Source: Clavibacter sepedonicus (GTDB taxonomy: Bacteria; Actinomycetota; Actinomycetes; Actinomycetales; Microbacteriaceae). Taken from it: DNA of 64,000 nucleotides. Positions within the stretch are counted from its first letter, which is position 1; each line of letters starts with the position of its first letter. A model generated the notes under the pieces. The model was not told the DNA's origin. It saw nothing but the letters and a program-made list of their open reading frames with translations, and did no database searches. Below, piece after piece: positions 42,127 through 51,534 of the stretch. A program made the translations under genes and the position numbers. Where the stretch lies: positions 2,728,001 to 2,792,000 of the forward strand of contig NC_010407.1 of the NCBI RefSeq assembly GCF_000069225.1, written 5' to 3'.

Positions 42127-43281
42127 GTGACGATCGAGACGCACCGCGACGCCCCGCTCGCCGACCTCACGACGCTGCGCGTCGGGGGTCCGGCCGAGGA
42201 GCTCGTGACCGTGAGCGAGCGCGACGAGCTCGTCGACACGCTCCTCGGCCTGTGGGCCGTCGGCGAGGACTGGATGGTGCTCGGCGGCGGATCCAACTCC
42301 CTCATCTCGGACGAGGGGGTCGCCGGCACGGTCATCCGCATCGCGACCCGCGGCGTCGAGATCGGCGAGGAGCGGGCCGACGGCACCGTCCTCGTGCGCG
42401 TGCAGGCCGGCGAGCCGTGGGACGCGCTCGTCGCCCGCACGGTGGCTGACGGCCTGGCCGGGCTCGAGGCGCTCTCGGGGATCCCCGGATCCACCGGCAC
42501 CTCGCCCGTGCAGAACATCGGCGCGTACGGCCAGGAGGTGGCCGACGTCCTCGAGGGCGTCGACTTCCTCGACTACGAGACGGGCGAGGTGGAGCGCCTG
42601 GGCGCCGCCGACCTCGGCCTCGGCTACCGCACCTCCGCGCTCAAGCGCGGGCGCGTGGGCGTCGTGCTCTCGGTGGACTTCGCGCTCACCCGCGGGGAAG
42701 GACCCGACGCGCTCGGCCTGCCCGTCGCCTACCCGCAGCTCGCCGGCGCGCTCGGCGTGGAGCTCGGCGACCGCGTGCCCGTAGCCCGCGTGCGCGAGAC
42801 CGTGCTCGCCCTCCGCGCGTCCAAGGGCATGGTGCTCGACGACGCGGATCCCGACACCTGGAGCGCCGGCTCCTTCTTCACGAACCCCATCGTCAGCGCC
42901 GCGTTCGCCCGCACGCTCCCGGCCGATGCCCCGCGCTGGCCGCAGGAGGATCCGCTCCGGGACCTCGTCGTGCCGCTCGGCGACCAGTGGGAGGTGGCCG
43001 AGGCCATCGAGCGCGAGGCGGCCGCGCGTCGCCGCCGCGAGCCGGCTGCCGTGAAGCTCAGCGCCGCGTGGCTCATCGAGCACTCGGGCGTGCACCGCGG
43101 CTTCCGGCTGCCGGGATCCGGTGCGGCCGTCTCCTCCAAGCACACGCTCGCCCTCACCAACCGCGGCACCGCGACCGCCGAGGACGTCGCCGCCCTCGCG
43201 CGCTACGTGCAGGGCCGCGTGATGAGCGAGCACGGCGTGATCCTGCAGCCCGAGCCCGTGCTCGTCGGCCTCTCCCTCTAG
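42127..43281 (+). CDS. murB: UDP-N-acetylmuramate dehydrogenase MurB
   Basis: The 384-residue FAD enzyme has TTLRVGGPAEELV, the FAD-pyrophosphate motif VLGGGSNSLISDEG, SPVQNIGAYGQEV, YRTSALK, AGSFFTNP with a Ser region, SAAWLIEHSG and SSKHTLALTNRGTAT. It reduces UDP-GlcNAc-enolpyruvate to UDP-MurNAc in peptidoglycan synthesis. The start is GTG. Its TAG at 43281 is followed after 33 bp by a repeat of the neighbouring aminotransferase gene end. Confidence 0.96.
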   Translation: MTIETHRDAPLADLTTLRVGGPAEELVTVSERDELVDTLLGLWAVGEDWMVLGGGSNSLISDEGVAGTVIRIATRGVEIGEERADGTVLVRVQAGEPWDALVARTVADGLAGLEALSGIPGSTGTSPVQNIGAYGQEVADVLEGVDFLDYETGEVERLGAADLGLGYRTSALKRGRVGVVLSVDFALTRGEGPDALGLPVAYPQLAGALGVELGDRVPVARVRETVLALRASKGMVLDDADPDTWSAGSFFTNPIVSAAFARTLPADAPRWPQEDPLRDLVVPLGDQWEVAEAIEREAAARRRREPAAVKLSAAWLIEHSGVHRGFRLPGSGAAVSSKHTLALTNRGTATAEDVAALARYVQGRVMSEHGVILQPEPVLVGLSL

Positions 43282-43314
43282 GAGCGGGCCGGGCGGCACG
43301 GGCCGGGCGGCGGA

Positions 43315-43351
43315 TCAGGCCAGCAGGTCGCGGATCCGGTGCACGCCCTCG
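43315..43351. repeat. Left 37-bp direct repeat of the insert (att-like)
   Basis: This segment matches 45267-45303, the last 12 codons plus stop of the aminotransferase gene, in 36 of 37 positions in the same orientation. Together they flank a lower-GC insert of about 1.9 kb. Confidence 0.85.
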
Positions 43352-43356
43352 CACAT

Positions 43357-43397
43357 AGAGAGGCCCACCCGCCTTACCTGGCGAGTTGGGCCCCTCG
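43357..43397 (-). terminator. Hairpin after the small membrane protein gene
   Basis: On the minus strand GAGGGGCCCAACTCGCC and GGCGGGTGGGCCTCTC form a long imperfect stem about 6 bp beyond the stop of the 63-residue gene, next to the left repeat. Confidence 0.6.
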
Positions 43398-43402
43398 CCG
43401 CA

Positions 43403-43594
43403 TTATTTCCCCTTGGAGGTGCGGAACATGCGGATCGCGCTTATCAATGCGATTGCCAGGAATATGCCCGAGGCGAGCCACAATATCGAGGCATAGCTGC
43501 TGAATGGCGCGATTTGGCTCATGATCAAGCCGGGGATCGCTAGCAGCACAGCGACGGTGGCAATCGACTTGGGTGCTCTCGTGCTTGTATTCAT
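43403..43594 (-). CDS. Small two-helix membrane protein, possible immunity protein
   Basis: The 63-residue product has a basic N terminus (STRAPKS), two hydrophobic helices (about residues 10-26 and 35-53) and a basic tail, MFRTSKGK. I prefer the ATG at 43594 over the GTG at 43600 because GAGGAG lies 8 nt before it. It follows the bacteriocin-like gene by 12 nt on the same strand. Small membrane proteins in that position are usually immunity proteins, but this is inferred from context. Confidence 0.55.
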   Translation of the reverse strand: MNTSTRAPKSIATVAVLLAIPGLIMSQIAPFSSYASILWLASGIFLAIALISAIRMFRTSKGK

Positions 43595-43606
43595 ACTCAC
43601 GTCTCC

Positions 43607-44389
43607 TCAGCTGTAGTGGTTCGCCATGCCGATGCAGAACGTTACCGTGCCACTGAAGCCTGCCGATGCGGCCCCGAGGCAGACGAGGCACCCTGCTCCG
43701 AACGTTACTACGCAGATAGCAGCACAAGCGATGCTGATACCAGTGATCACCCACGCGGCGATGCCGGCGTTAGAGAGGCACTCATTGAAGTTACCCCACC
43801 AATCCCCTCTCTGATAGTCCATGGGCGAGATCGCCCCACCCTGCGAAGCCAGCGGCACAGAGACGCGGTCCTCCGGAGCGCTCACTTGTTGGTTCAGTAA
43901 GGTCTTGTCTCCGACCCAGACGTGAACCGTCCCTGAGGTCGGCGAAGTGGCCTTGAACATGAATTCAGTCGTGTCGAGGAGCTTCCCCGCGTCATCGAAG
44001 AAGGCGGTGATGCTCGTCTGTTGCTCGACGCCTTGGCCTGCAATGACCGGAATGCGGAGTATTCGAAGATCAGAAGCGACCCGCCATGCTGTCGCACTCT
44101 CGACAGAGAAAGCGAGTCCGCTTTGGCTGTGGATTCCGGCTCGGTCGTAAGCAGCCTCGAGGTCCTGGGCTTCGGGCTAAGCCAGGTCTTTCCAGGCATC
44201 CTGTTCCGTCTGGGTCTTTAGCGCGTAGTCCTGAACTTCAGCCGCAGTCGGGCTGGATTTGGCTGTGCGAGCCGACGAGGATGCGCTGACGGCATAGGCG
44301 GGCAGTGCAGATGCCAAGACAAGAAGCAGGGAAACTCCAATCGCGCCTAGCGGCAATTTTACTGATGGGAGGATGCGGACATGTTTCAT
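43607..44389 (-). pseudogene. Secreted Cys-rich bacteriocin-like precursor interrupted by an in-frame TAG
   Basis: From ATG 44389, preceded by GAAGG, a Sec signal peptide runs to about residue 29 (LLLVLASALPAYA). The mature part then reads EQDAWKDLA, TAG at 44177-44179, and continues in the same frame with PEAQDLEAAYDRAG for about 190 more codons to 43607. The last 60 residues, beginning NECLSNAGIAAWVITG, are hydrophobic, Gly/Ala-rich and contain six Cys, resembling halocin C8-like or other secreted bacteriocin cores. A single nonsense codon separates two halves that otherwise fit perfectly, so this is a recent pseudogene, or a readthrough or sequencing case. A second ATG at 43960 could restart only the C-terminal part. 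Confidence 0.75.
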
Positions 44390-45266
44390 AATCAACCTTC
44401 TTCGCTTGGTTCGCGAATTGATTGGCTAAAGCTTGATTCTTCGTTGTGTGCGAGACATGAGACCCGGGCGCGACGACGAAGCGTTGCCTATTGACGTGGC
44501 TTGATTCCGGCGCCGATCGGCAAGGCATGGGCCTAGAGGTGCGCGCCTATGTAGCCGTTCACGTGCAATTTCGCGAAGGGACGGCGTCTTGGGGCGGACG
44601 GGGTGGAGACCCTTCGATGCTTCGCCTGGGGCGCATGGACGGATGCGGTGGTCCTGTGGTGCCCGTTTCTGGGAAGGCCCTCCCGGTGTCGCGGGCCGGA
44701 TCGACGTCGATCCGTGGAGCGAGGTGTTGTGCGCGTTCGTCCTCGCCATAAGTCGCCTGTCGATGACTGGCGTTGGCGGCAACGTATCGCGCACCACGCC
44801 TGTGCTGCGCGTGAACTGCACAGGGTGGGACGCGGGTGTGCGCCGTGTGGGTAAGGCCGGGGGCGGTGGGCCTCAGGAGCGTGTCGCCGAGGCCGGGACC
44901 TTGCTCGTGAGAATCACGCTTGCCTGGAGCCCACCGGCTCAGGATTCGCGGGCCACCGGGCCCGCCCGCCGTATCATCCTCTGAGGCAGGCCTATCGGCG
45001 CCGCTTCGACCGCAGTGTGCACAGGTGATCGTGCTCGTCAGGAAAGCCGACGGCGATCATGGATGATCACAGCGTCGGCTCTGGCGGTCCATCTGGATGC
45101 GAGTGTGTCTCACGCCTATGCCGAAGTCAGCCTGAAGACCTCGACCCGCTAGAACGGCTGATTTGTCGGACGTGTCTCCGCGGCTTCCACCGGACGGTGT
45201 GTTTCCCGCGCGGGAACGCACTACCTCGGGCGCGCCGCGGGTCGACCGCTGGGGCCCGGCCTCGGG
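44390..45266. other. Remainder of the insert, no gene supported
   Basis: About 880 bp upstream of the bacteriocin-like gene have mixed composition and only short, unconvincing frames on both strands. No integrase, transposase or partition gene is visible. A perfect 14-bp palindrome TTCCCGCGCGGGAA lies at 45203-45216, close to the right repeat. This part may be decayed mobile DNA. Confidence 0.45.
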
Positions 45267-45303
45267 TCAGGCCAGCAGGTCGCGGATCCGGCGCACGCCC
45301 TCG
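45267..45303. repeat. Right 37-bp direct repeat of the insert (att-like)
   Basis: It forms the real 3' end of the aminotransferase gene (stop TGA on the minus strand at 45267). It repeats at 43315-43351 with one mismatch. Confidence 0.85.
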
Positions 45304-46484
45304 AGCAGCGCGTCGTCGCCGAGCGCGTAGCTGAAGCGCAGGAACCCGCTCGGGCCGAACGCCTCGCCGGGCACCGCGGCGACCTCGGCCTTCTCGAGCA
45401 GCACGTCGGCGACCTCGAGGGAGGTGGTCGGCGTGACGCCGTCGATGTCGCGGCCGAAGAGGCCCGTGACGTCGGGGTAGACGTAGAAGGCGCCCTGCGG
45501 GGTGGGCGTGACGAAGCCGGGGATGGCGTCGAGCTCGGCGACGATCGTGCGGCGACGGCGGTCGAAGGCCTCGCGCATCCGGTCGACGGTGTCGCGCGGA
45601 CCGCGGAGCGCGGCGATGGCCGCGCGCTGCGACAGGTTCGAGACGTTCGAGGACAGGTGCGACTGGAGGTTGCCCGCGGCCTTGATGGCGTCGGCGGGGC
45701 CGACCATCCATCCCACGCGCCAGCCGGTCATCGCGTAGGTCTTGGCGACGCCGTTGACGAGGATCGTGCGGTCGGCCAGGGCCGGCACGACGTCGACGAT
45801 GCTCGCGGCCTCGGCTCCGTCGTAGACGAGGTCCTGGTAGATCTCGTCGCTGATGACCCAGAGGCCCTTCGATTCCGCCCACTCGCCGATCTCGCGGGTC
45901 TGCTCCCGCGAGTGGACGGCGCCGGTGGGGTTCGACGGCGAGACGAAGAGCAGCACCTTGGTGCGCGGGGTCCACGCGGCCTCGAGCTGCTCGACGGTCA
46001 CGAGGTAGCCCTGGTCGGCGCCCGCGAAGACGTCGACGGGCACGCCGCCCGCGAGACGGATGGCCTCGGGGTAAGTGGTCCAGTACGGCGTCGGCACGAG
46101 GACCTCGTCGCCGTCGTCGAGCAGCGTCTGGAACGCCTGGTAGACGGCCTGCTTGCCGCCGTTCGTGACGATGATGCGGTCGATCCCCACATCCAGCCCG
46201 GACGAGACGCGCGTCTTCTCGGCGATCGCCTCGCGGAGGTCGGGCAGTCCCGCTGCCGCGGTGTAGCGGTGGTTGCGGGGATCCCGCGCGGCCTCGACCG
46301 CGGCCTCGACCACGTAGTCGGGCGTCGGGAAGTCAGGCTCGCCCGCGGCGAAGCTGATGACGGGGCGTCCGGCGGCCTGCAGGGCCTTGGCCTTGCCGTC
46401 GACCTTGAGGGTCGCGGACTCGGCGATGGATCCGATGCGGGTGGAGACGCGGCTGAGGGGGACGGTGCTCTGCGGTTCGGCCAT
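45267..46484 (-). CDS. Pyridoxal-phosphate aminotransferase, aspartate type
   Basis: The 405-residue class-I aminotransferase shows [67 protein letters not shown], and the PLP-lysine motif [16 protein letters not shown], with the conserved Arg near the end in LRFSYALG. It probably transaminates aspartate and related amino acids. Start codons at 46484, 46490 and 46496 are all in frame; 46484 (MAEPQS) is chosen. Its 3' end is duplicated at 43315-43351. Confidence 0.93.
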   Translation of the reverse strand: MAEPQSTVPLSRVSTRIGSIAESATLKVDGKAKALQAAGRPVISFAAGEPDFPTPDYVVEAAVEAARDPRNHRYTAAAGLPDLREAIAEKTRVSSGLDVGIDRIIVTNGGKQAVYQAFQTLLDDGDEVLVPTPYWTTYPEAIRLAGGVPVDVFAGADQGYLVTVEQLEAAWTPRTKVLLFVSPSNPTGAVHSREQTREIGEWAESKGLWVISDEIYQDLVYDGAEAASIVDVVPALADRTILVNGVAKTYAMTGWRVGWMVGPADAIKAAGNLQSHLSSNVSNLSQRAAIAALRGPRDTVDRMREAFDRRRRTIVAELDAIPGFVTPTPQGAFYVYPDVTGLFGRDIDGVTPTTSLEVADVLLEKAEVAAVPGEAFGPSGFLRFSYALGDDALLEGVRRIRDLLA

Positions 46485-46673
46485 GCCCATGAGCATAGGG
46501 ATGCGGGCGGGGCACCACGCGGGTGGGGCGATGGCCGGACGACCGGCCCGACCGGGTGCCCGCGGATGCTGGTACACTCGTCCGCGTCGGTATCTCCTCC
46601 ACGCTCTTCCGCGCCTTCTTCCGTCCGTGCTCGCACGGTCGTGGTGCTTGAGGGCAGGCGGGTGACGACGCAG

Positions 46674-46746
46674 AGGGTGGTGGCTCAATTGGTAGAGCAG
46701 CGGTCTCCAAAACCGCAGGTTGCAGGTTCGAGTCCTGTCCGCCCTG
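46674..46746 (+). tRNA. tRNA-Trp (CCA)
   Basis: The acceptor stem AGGGTGG pairs with CCGCCCT. The anticodon stem GCGGT/ACCGC encloses CTCCAAA, giving CCA. It is 73 nt long without an encoded CCA. It precedes secE, the order found widely in bacteria. A TGGTACACT extended -10-like element lies about 105 bp upstream. Confidence 0.95.
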
Positions 46747-46833
46747 CTAGATGGAACGGGTCCCCGGGCGCGTGACATCGCGGCTCGCCCGAACTCCGGG
46801 CGAAAGCCGAGCAATGCAGGAAGGGACCCACGC

Positions 46834-47106
46834 GTGGCGCGGAAGATCGTCGACGAGCCGAGCGAGGAGATCGTCGCGCAGGCTCGCGAGCAGCGGGACG
46901 CACGACGCAACCCCTTCGCCCGGCTGGTGCTCTTCATCAAGCAGGTCGTGCAGGAGCTCAAGAAGGTGGTCACCCCCACCCGCAAGGAGCTGTTGACGTT
47001 CACGGGAGTGGTGCTGGCCTTCGTCATCGTCATGATGGTGATCGTCTCGCTCCTCGATCAGCTGTTCGGGTACCTCGCCATCGTGGTGTTCGGCAACGGG
47101 GCCTAG
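46834..47106 (+). CDS. secE: Preprotein translocase subunit SecE
   Basis: The 90-residue protein has a charged N terminus and the SecE motif [24 protein letters not shown], followed by one long membrane helix (about residues 52-80). It stabilises SecY in the Sec channel. The GTG at 46834 follows AGGAAGGGA. It lies between tRNA-Trp and nusG as usual. Confidence 0.95.
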   Translation: MARKIVDEPSEEIVAQAREQRDARRNPFARLVLFIKQVVQELKKVVTPTRKELLTFTGVVLAFVIVMMVIVSLLDQLFGYLAIVVFGNGA

Positions 47107-47291
47107 CACCGCAGGCGGCCCGAGAGGGTCGTCCGGGAGGCGCGCGCATCGCGGGCTGACCACGGTGCCTGCGCGCGGCGCGGCACGGCGGCGGCCGGGA
47201 TCCCGACGGGTCCCGCGTCCGCGCGGCCCGGCGCGGCACAAGCACGGCACGGAACGGCAACGCACGACGAAGAACGAGGGAAGTAGATCCA

Positions 47292-48329
47292 TTGGCTGAG
47301 AGCAAGCGCGACGACGTCGACCTCGCCCCCGCGGCGGAGCAGTCCTCCGAGGTGGACGCGGTCCAGGAGGGCCACTCCATCGAGTCCTCCGAGGAGAGCT
47401 CGGACGCGGCGGAGCACACCGCCCTGCACGTCGAGGGCGACTCGGTCGAGACCGACCTGACGGCCGCGCTCGACGCGATGGAGTCCGTCGACGACCCCGA
47501 GGCCGACGCCATCGTCGAGGACGCGCTCGACATCGACTCGCCCGACGAGGCCGAGGCCGCCGTCGAAGCGACCGACGACGAGGCGGAGGAGGAGGCAGCC
47601 GAGGAGGCTCTCGAGCCCGCCGACGTCACGCCCGCCACCGCGGACGACATCGCCGAGGCTGAGGCCGACCTGGTGCCCGACGAGGACGCGTCCGCCGAGG
47701 ACGCCGCCGAGGTCGACCCCTACGAGGAGTTCCGCAAGGAGCTCCGCTCCAAGCCGGGCAAGTGGTACGTCATCCACTCCTACGCGGGCTTCGAGCGCCG
47801 CGTGAAGAGCAACATCGAGAACCGCATGGTGTCGCTCAACATGGAGGACGACATCTACCAGATCGAGGTCCCGATGGAGGACGTCGTCGAGATCAAGAAC
47901 GGCCAGCGCAAGATGGTCAACCGCGTGCGCATCCCCGGCTACGTGCTGGTGCGCATGGCCCTCAACGAGGACAGCTGGTCGGTCGTCCGCCACACCCCCG
48001 GCGTCACGGGCTTCGTGGGCAACGCCCACAACCCCACGCCCCTCCGCTTCGAGGAGGCCTTCTCCATGCTGAAGAGCCTCGTCGAGATCAAGGAGGTGGC
48101 GCAGGTCAAGGGCCAGCCCACCAAGGGCGGCCAGGCGCAGCGCGTCGTCGCCGCCGAGGTCGACTTCGAGATCGGCGAGACCATCACGATCAAGGAGGGC
48201 TCGTTCGCGGGCCTCCCCGGCTCCATCAGCGAGATCAAGCCCGAGAGCGGCAAGCTCACGGTGCTCGTCTCCCTGTTCGAGCGCGAGACCCCGGTCGAGC
48301 TCAGCTTCGACCAGGTCACCAAGCTCTAG
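47292..48329 (+). CDS. nusG: Transcription termination/antitermination factor NusG
   Basis: The 345-residue protein begins at TTG 47292. Its first 140 residues or so are an acidic Asp/Glu/Ala-rich extension. The NGN domain starts at about residue 155 ([20 protein letters not shown]), and a KOW domain follows ([21 protein letters not shown] type). NusG binds RNA polymerase and Rho or ribosomal protein S10. The long acidic extension is common in actinobacteria but is large here. It is followed by rplK. Confidence 0.95.
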   Translation: MAESKRDDVDLAPAAEQSSEVDAVQEGHSIESSEESSDAAEHTALHVEGDSVETDLTAALDAMESVDDPEADAIVEDALDIDSPDEAEAAVEATDDEAEEEAAEEALEPADVTPATADDIAEAEADLVPDEDASAEDAAEVDPYEEFRKELRSKPGKWYVIHSYAGFERRVKSNIENRMVSLNMEDDIYQIEVPMEDVVEIKNGQRKMVNRVRIPGYVLVRMALNEDSWSVVRHTPGVTGFVGNAHNPTPLRFEEAFSMLKSLVEIKEVAQVKGQPTKGGQAQRVVAAEVDFEIGETITIKEGSFAGLPGSISEIKPESGKLTVLVSLFERETPVELSFDQVTKL

Positions 48330-48382
48330 GCGGTCGGGCCGCGCGGCCCGCTCGATCTAGCAATCAAGAAGAAGGAAGAGAA

Positions 48383-48814
48383 ATGGCACCGAAGAAGAAG
48401 GTCACGGGTCTGATCAAGCTGCAGATCAAGGCCGGCGCCGCCAACCCCGCACCGCCCATCGGGCCGGCGCTGGGACAGCACGGCGTCAACATCATGGAGT
48501 TCTGCAAGGCGTACAACGCCCAGACGGAGTCGCAGCGCGGCAACGTCATCCCCGTCGAGATCACCGTCTACGAGGACCGGACGTTCACGTTCATCCTCAA
48601 GACGCCCCCGGCCGCGGAGCTCATCAAGAAGGCCGCCGGAGTCGCCAAGGGCTCGGGCACGCCGCACACGGTCAAGGTCGCGAAGCTCACGATGGACCAG
48701 GTCCGCGAGATCGCCGAGCAGAAGCAGGCCGACCTCAACGCCAACGACATCGACGCCGCGGCGAAGATCATCGCCGGCACCGCCCGCTCCATGGGCATCA
48801 CGGTCGAGGCCTAG
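48383..48814 (+). CDS. rplK: 50S ribosomal protein L11
   Basis: The 143-residue L11 has the N-terminal [20 protein letters not shown] block, [13 protein letters not shown], and the C-terminal RNA-binding part ending [16 protein letters not shown]. The ATG at 48383 follows GAAGGAAGAG. It binds 23S rRNA at the GTPase-associated centre. rplA follows about 100 bp later. Confidence 0.97.
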   Translation: MAPKKKVTGLIKLQIKAGAANPAPPIGPALGQHGVNIMEFCKAYNAQTESQRGNVIPVEITVYEDRTFTFILKTPPAAELIKKAAGVAKGSGTPHTVKVAKLTMDQVREIAEQKQADLNANDIDAAAKIIAGTARSMGITVEA

Positions 48815-48913
48815 CCTCCACCACTCAGCGGTCCCGTCCGGGATCCGCTCCAGCATCACGCGGGAGAGCCGGCCAGGCTCACATCAACCGCACTCTCGAA
48901 TCAGGAGACACGA

Positions 48914-49600
48914 ATGGCGAAGTCAAAGGCCTACCGGGCCGCAGCCGAGAAGATCGACCTCACGAAGGCGTACACCGCCTCGGAGGCCGTCGAGCTCGCG
49001 CGCGAGACCGGTTCCAGCAAGTTCGACAGCACCGTCGAGGTCGCGCTCAAGCTCGGCGTCGACCCCCGCAAGGCAGACCAGATGGTCCGCGGCACCGTCA
49101 TCCTTCCTCACGGTACCGGCAAGACCGCCCGCGTCATCGTCTTCGCGACGGGCCCCGCGGCCGAGGCGGCCATCGCCGCGGGCGCCGACGAGGTCGGCGG
49201 CGACGAGCTCATCGAGAAGGTGGCGGGCGGCTACACGTCGTTCGACTCCGCCGTCTCGACGCCCGAGCTCATGGGCAAGGTCGGTCGTCTCGGCAAGGTG
49301 CTCGGCCCGCGTGGCCTCATGCCCAACCCGAAGACCGGCACGGTCACCCCGGACGTCGCGCGCGCGGTGTCCGACATCAAGGGCGGCAAGATCGAGTTCC
49401 GCGTCGACAAGCACGCGAACGTCCACTTCGTGGTCGGCAAGGCGAGCTTCTCGCCCGAGCAGCTCTCGGAGAACGTCGGCGCCGCGCTCGAGGAGATCGT
49501 CCGCCTCAAGCCGTCCTCCTCGAAGGGCCGCTACGTGCAGAAGGCCACGGTCTCCACGACCTTCGGCCCCGGCATCCCGGTGGACGTCAACTCCATCTAG
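48914..49600 (+). CDS. rplA: 50S ribosomal protein L1
   Basis: The 228-residue L1 has [14 protein letters not shown] at its start, [18 protein letters not shown], the [20 protein letters not shown] core motif and a C-terminal [21 protein letters not shown] block. In the family it binds 23S rRNA near the E site. In many bacteria L1 also represses its own operon by binding mRNA, though no site was identified here. The ATG follows AGGAGACACGA. A hairpin terminator lies 40 bp downstream. Confidence 0.97.
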   Translation: MAKSKAYRAAAEKIDLTKAYTASEAVELARETGSSKFDSTVEVALKLGVDPRKADQMVRGTVILPHGTGKTARVIVFATGPAAEAAIAAGADEVGGDELIEKVAGGYTSFDSAVSTPELMGKVGRLGKVLGPRGLMPNPKTGTVTPDVARAVSDIKGGKIEFRVDKHANVHFVVGKASFSPEQLSENVGAALEEIVRLKPSSSKGRYVQKATVSTTFGPGIPVDVNSI

Positions 49601-49640
49601 CCCCATCGCGCGCGAGCGCACGCACGACATGCAGCACAGG

Positions 49641-49664
49641 AAGGGCCCGCTCCGGCGGGCCCTT
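49641..49664 (+). terminator. Terminator of the secE-nusG-rplK-rplA unit
   Basis: A perfect 10-bp stem (AAGGGCCCGC and its complement) with a TCCG loop lies 40 bp after the rplA stop. Confidence 0.8.
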
Positions 49665-49691
49665 CCGTCATTCCCGGGCCGCGCGGCTGCC

Positions 49692-49697
49692 TAGGCT
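49692..49697 (+). promoter_or_regulatory. Leaderless-type -10 box (TAGGCT) for the GNAT gene
   Basis: TAGGCT ends 7 nt before the GTG start at 49705, with no Shine-Dalgarno sequence between. Confidence 0.48.
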
Positions 49698-49704
49698 CTC
49701 GAGG

Positions 49705-50304
49705 GTGAGCATCCCGGATCCCGCCGTCACTCCTGCCGTCCCGTCCTTCCGCGTGGCCGTTCCCGCCGACGCCGACGCGGTCGCCGCCCTCGCCGCCCGC
49801 ACGTTCGCGCTCGCGTGCCCGCCGACGACCACGGCGGAGGCGATCGCGGAGCACATCCGCACCGTGCTCTCGCCCGCGCGCTTCCGGGCGCACCTGGCGG
49901 ATCCGGCGCACCGGGTGGTGCTCGCCGAGGTCGGCGGGGAGATGGTCGGGTACACGATGGTCGTCGCCGCCCCGCCCGCCGACGCCGACGTGGCCGGCGT
50001 GCTGCGGCTGCGGCCGGAGGTCGAGCTGAGCAAGGTGTACGTCGAGGCGGGGTCGCACGGGGTCGGCGTCGCGCGGCCGCTCATGGCGGAGACGCTGCGC
50101 GTCGCGCGCGAGCTCGCGGGGGAGCGGGGGCTCGACGGCGAGGCCGGGATCTGGCTGGGCGTGAACGAGCACAACTCGCGTGCCATCCGGTTCTACGAGC
50201 GCAGCGGGTTCCGCATCGTGGGGACGCGGTCGTTCCGACTGTCGGATGCGGTCGAGACGGACCATGTGATGGAGCAGGCGCTGGCCGCGACCGCCGGAGA
50301 GTAG
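49705..50304 (+). CDS. GNAT-family N-acetyltransferase
   Basis: The 199-residue acetyltransferase has the GNAT fold order: an N-terminal beta strand and helix (FRVAVPADADAVAALAART), VELSKVYVEAGSHGVGVARPLM in place of the acetyl-CoA pyrophosphate loop, and LGVNEHNSRAIRFYERSGFRIVGTR with the typical Tyr near the end. It transfers acetyl groups from acetyl-CoA to an unknown amine, possibly of a protein. The start is GTG at 49705. Confidence 0.87.
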   Translation: MSIPDPAVTPAVPSFRVAVPADADAVAALAARTFALACPPTTTAEAIAEHIRTVLSPARFRAHLADPAHRVVLAEVGGEMVGYTMVVAAPPADADVAGVLRLRPEVELSKVYVEAGSHGVGVARPLMAETLRVARELAGERGLDGEAGIWLGVNEHNSRAIRFYERSGFRIVGTRSFRLSDAVETDHVMEQALAATAGE

Positions 50305-50315
50305 CGGGGCGTGGA

Positions 50316-51368
50316 TCAGCCCCGCGACACGTTGAGGACGACCTTGCCGCGTGCGTGCCCGCTCTCCATGTGGCGGTGCGCCTCGGCGGCGTCCTCCAGG
50401 TCGAAGACCTCGTCGACGTAGACCTTGATGTCCCCGGACTCCAGCAGCCGCGAGATCACCGCGAGCTTCTGCCCGTCGGGCGCGACCTCGTAGTGGGTGG
50501 CGCGCACGCCCACGGCGGCGGCGTCCTGCACGAGGGTCGGCCAGCCGCGGACCGGCGCGCTGACCAGGAGGCCGTCACGGCGGAGGACCTGCAGCGAGCG
50601 GGTGCCGGTGTCGTCCGTGCAGTTGCCGACCAGGTCGATCACCACGTCCACGTCCTCGAGCACGTCCTCGAAGCGCACCTGCGTGCGGTCGATGACCTCG
50701 TCGGCGCCGAGCTCCGCCAGCCAGTCGACGTTGCGGGGCGAGCCCGTCGCGACGACCCGTGCCCCGAAGTGGCGCGCGAACTGCACCGCGAAGTGGCCGA
50801 CGCCCCCGGCTCCCGCGTGGATCAGGACGACCTGTCCCTCGTGCGCCCGGCCGATGTCGACGACCATGCCCCACGCGGTGAGGGCGCTCACGGGCGTCGC
50901 CGCCGCCTCGACGTGCGAGAGGCGCGCGGGCTTGCGGGCGAGGCTCACGCTCGGGACGGCGATGTAGGGGGCGTAGCTGCCGGGCATCCGCGGCACCATC
51001 GCGAGGCCGAACACCTCGTCGCCCGGATGCAGCGCGTGGTCCTCGTAGGGCGACTCGACGACGACGCCGCTGAAGTCGCGGCCGAGCACCGCCGGGAGCG
51101 CGCCGAGGGTCGGCCCGCCGGACTCGCCCGCCCGCAGCCGCAGGTCGATGGGGTTCACGCCCGCGGCGACGACCTTCACCAGCACCTCCGAGTCGAGGCG
51201 GTGCGGCACCGGTACGTCCGCGAGGTGCAGCACGTCGGGTCCGCCGGTCTCCGCGACGACGACGGCGCGCATGGTCTCCCCGTGCGGGGCGAGGGCGATC
51301 GCCGCAGCCGCCCGATCCCGCTCGGCCTCGGCGGCGACGACGGCTCTCGACTGGACGACCTGGCTCAT
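50316..51368 (-). CDS. NADP-dependent quinone oxidoreductase-like protein (MDR family)
   Basis: The 350-residue MDR-family protein lacks the structural zinc Cys cluster. It shows EVLVKVVAAGVNPIDLRLRAG, GRDFSGVVVE, the LIHAGAGGVGHFAVQFARHFGA dinucleotide-binding motif near residue 180, and ESGHARGKVVLNV at its end. It resembles NADPH quinone reductases and zinc-free alcohol dehydrogenases, but the substrate is unknown. The chosen start at 51368 gives a 33-residue extension over the first strand of the fold; an internal ATG at 51269 (MRAVVV) is a likely alternative. Confidence 0.86.
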   Translation of the reverse strand: MSQVVQSRAVVAAEAERDRAAAAIALAPHGETMRAVVVAETGGPDVLHLADVPVPHRLDSEVLVKVVAAGVNPIDLRLRAGESGGPTLGALPAVLGRDFSGVVVESPYEDHALHPGDEVFGLAMVPRMPGSYAPYIAVPSVSLARKPARLSHVEAAATPVSALTAWGMVVDIGRAHEGQVVLIHAGAGGVGHFAVQFARHFGARVVATGSPRNVDWLAELGADEVIDRTQVRFEDVLEDVDVVIDLVGNCTDDTGTRSLQVLRRDGLLVSAPVRGWPTLVQDAAAVGVRATHYEVAPDGQKLAVISRLLESGDIKVYVDEVFDLEDAAEAHRHMESGHARGKVVLNVSRG

Positions 51369-51534
51369 CGTGCGACCCCTCCCCGGAAGGCGGCGGCATG
51401 GTGGATCCCATCGCGCCCCCGCTCGTCCAGTGAAGTCGCCGCGTGAGTCGGGCGTGTTTCCGCGGTGTTCCCCGGGCGAGAAGAATGCGGGAGGGCACCC
51501 GGGGATGGCGGGCGCGCAGGACCGGGTCGGCGGC

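Noticed and set aside
44426..44984. Frames of about 130 codons on both strands in the insert
   Set aside because: They lack motifs and ribosome-binding sites and overlap one another. Their composition looks random.
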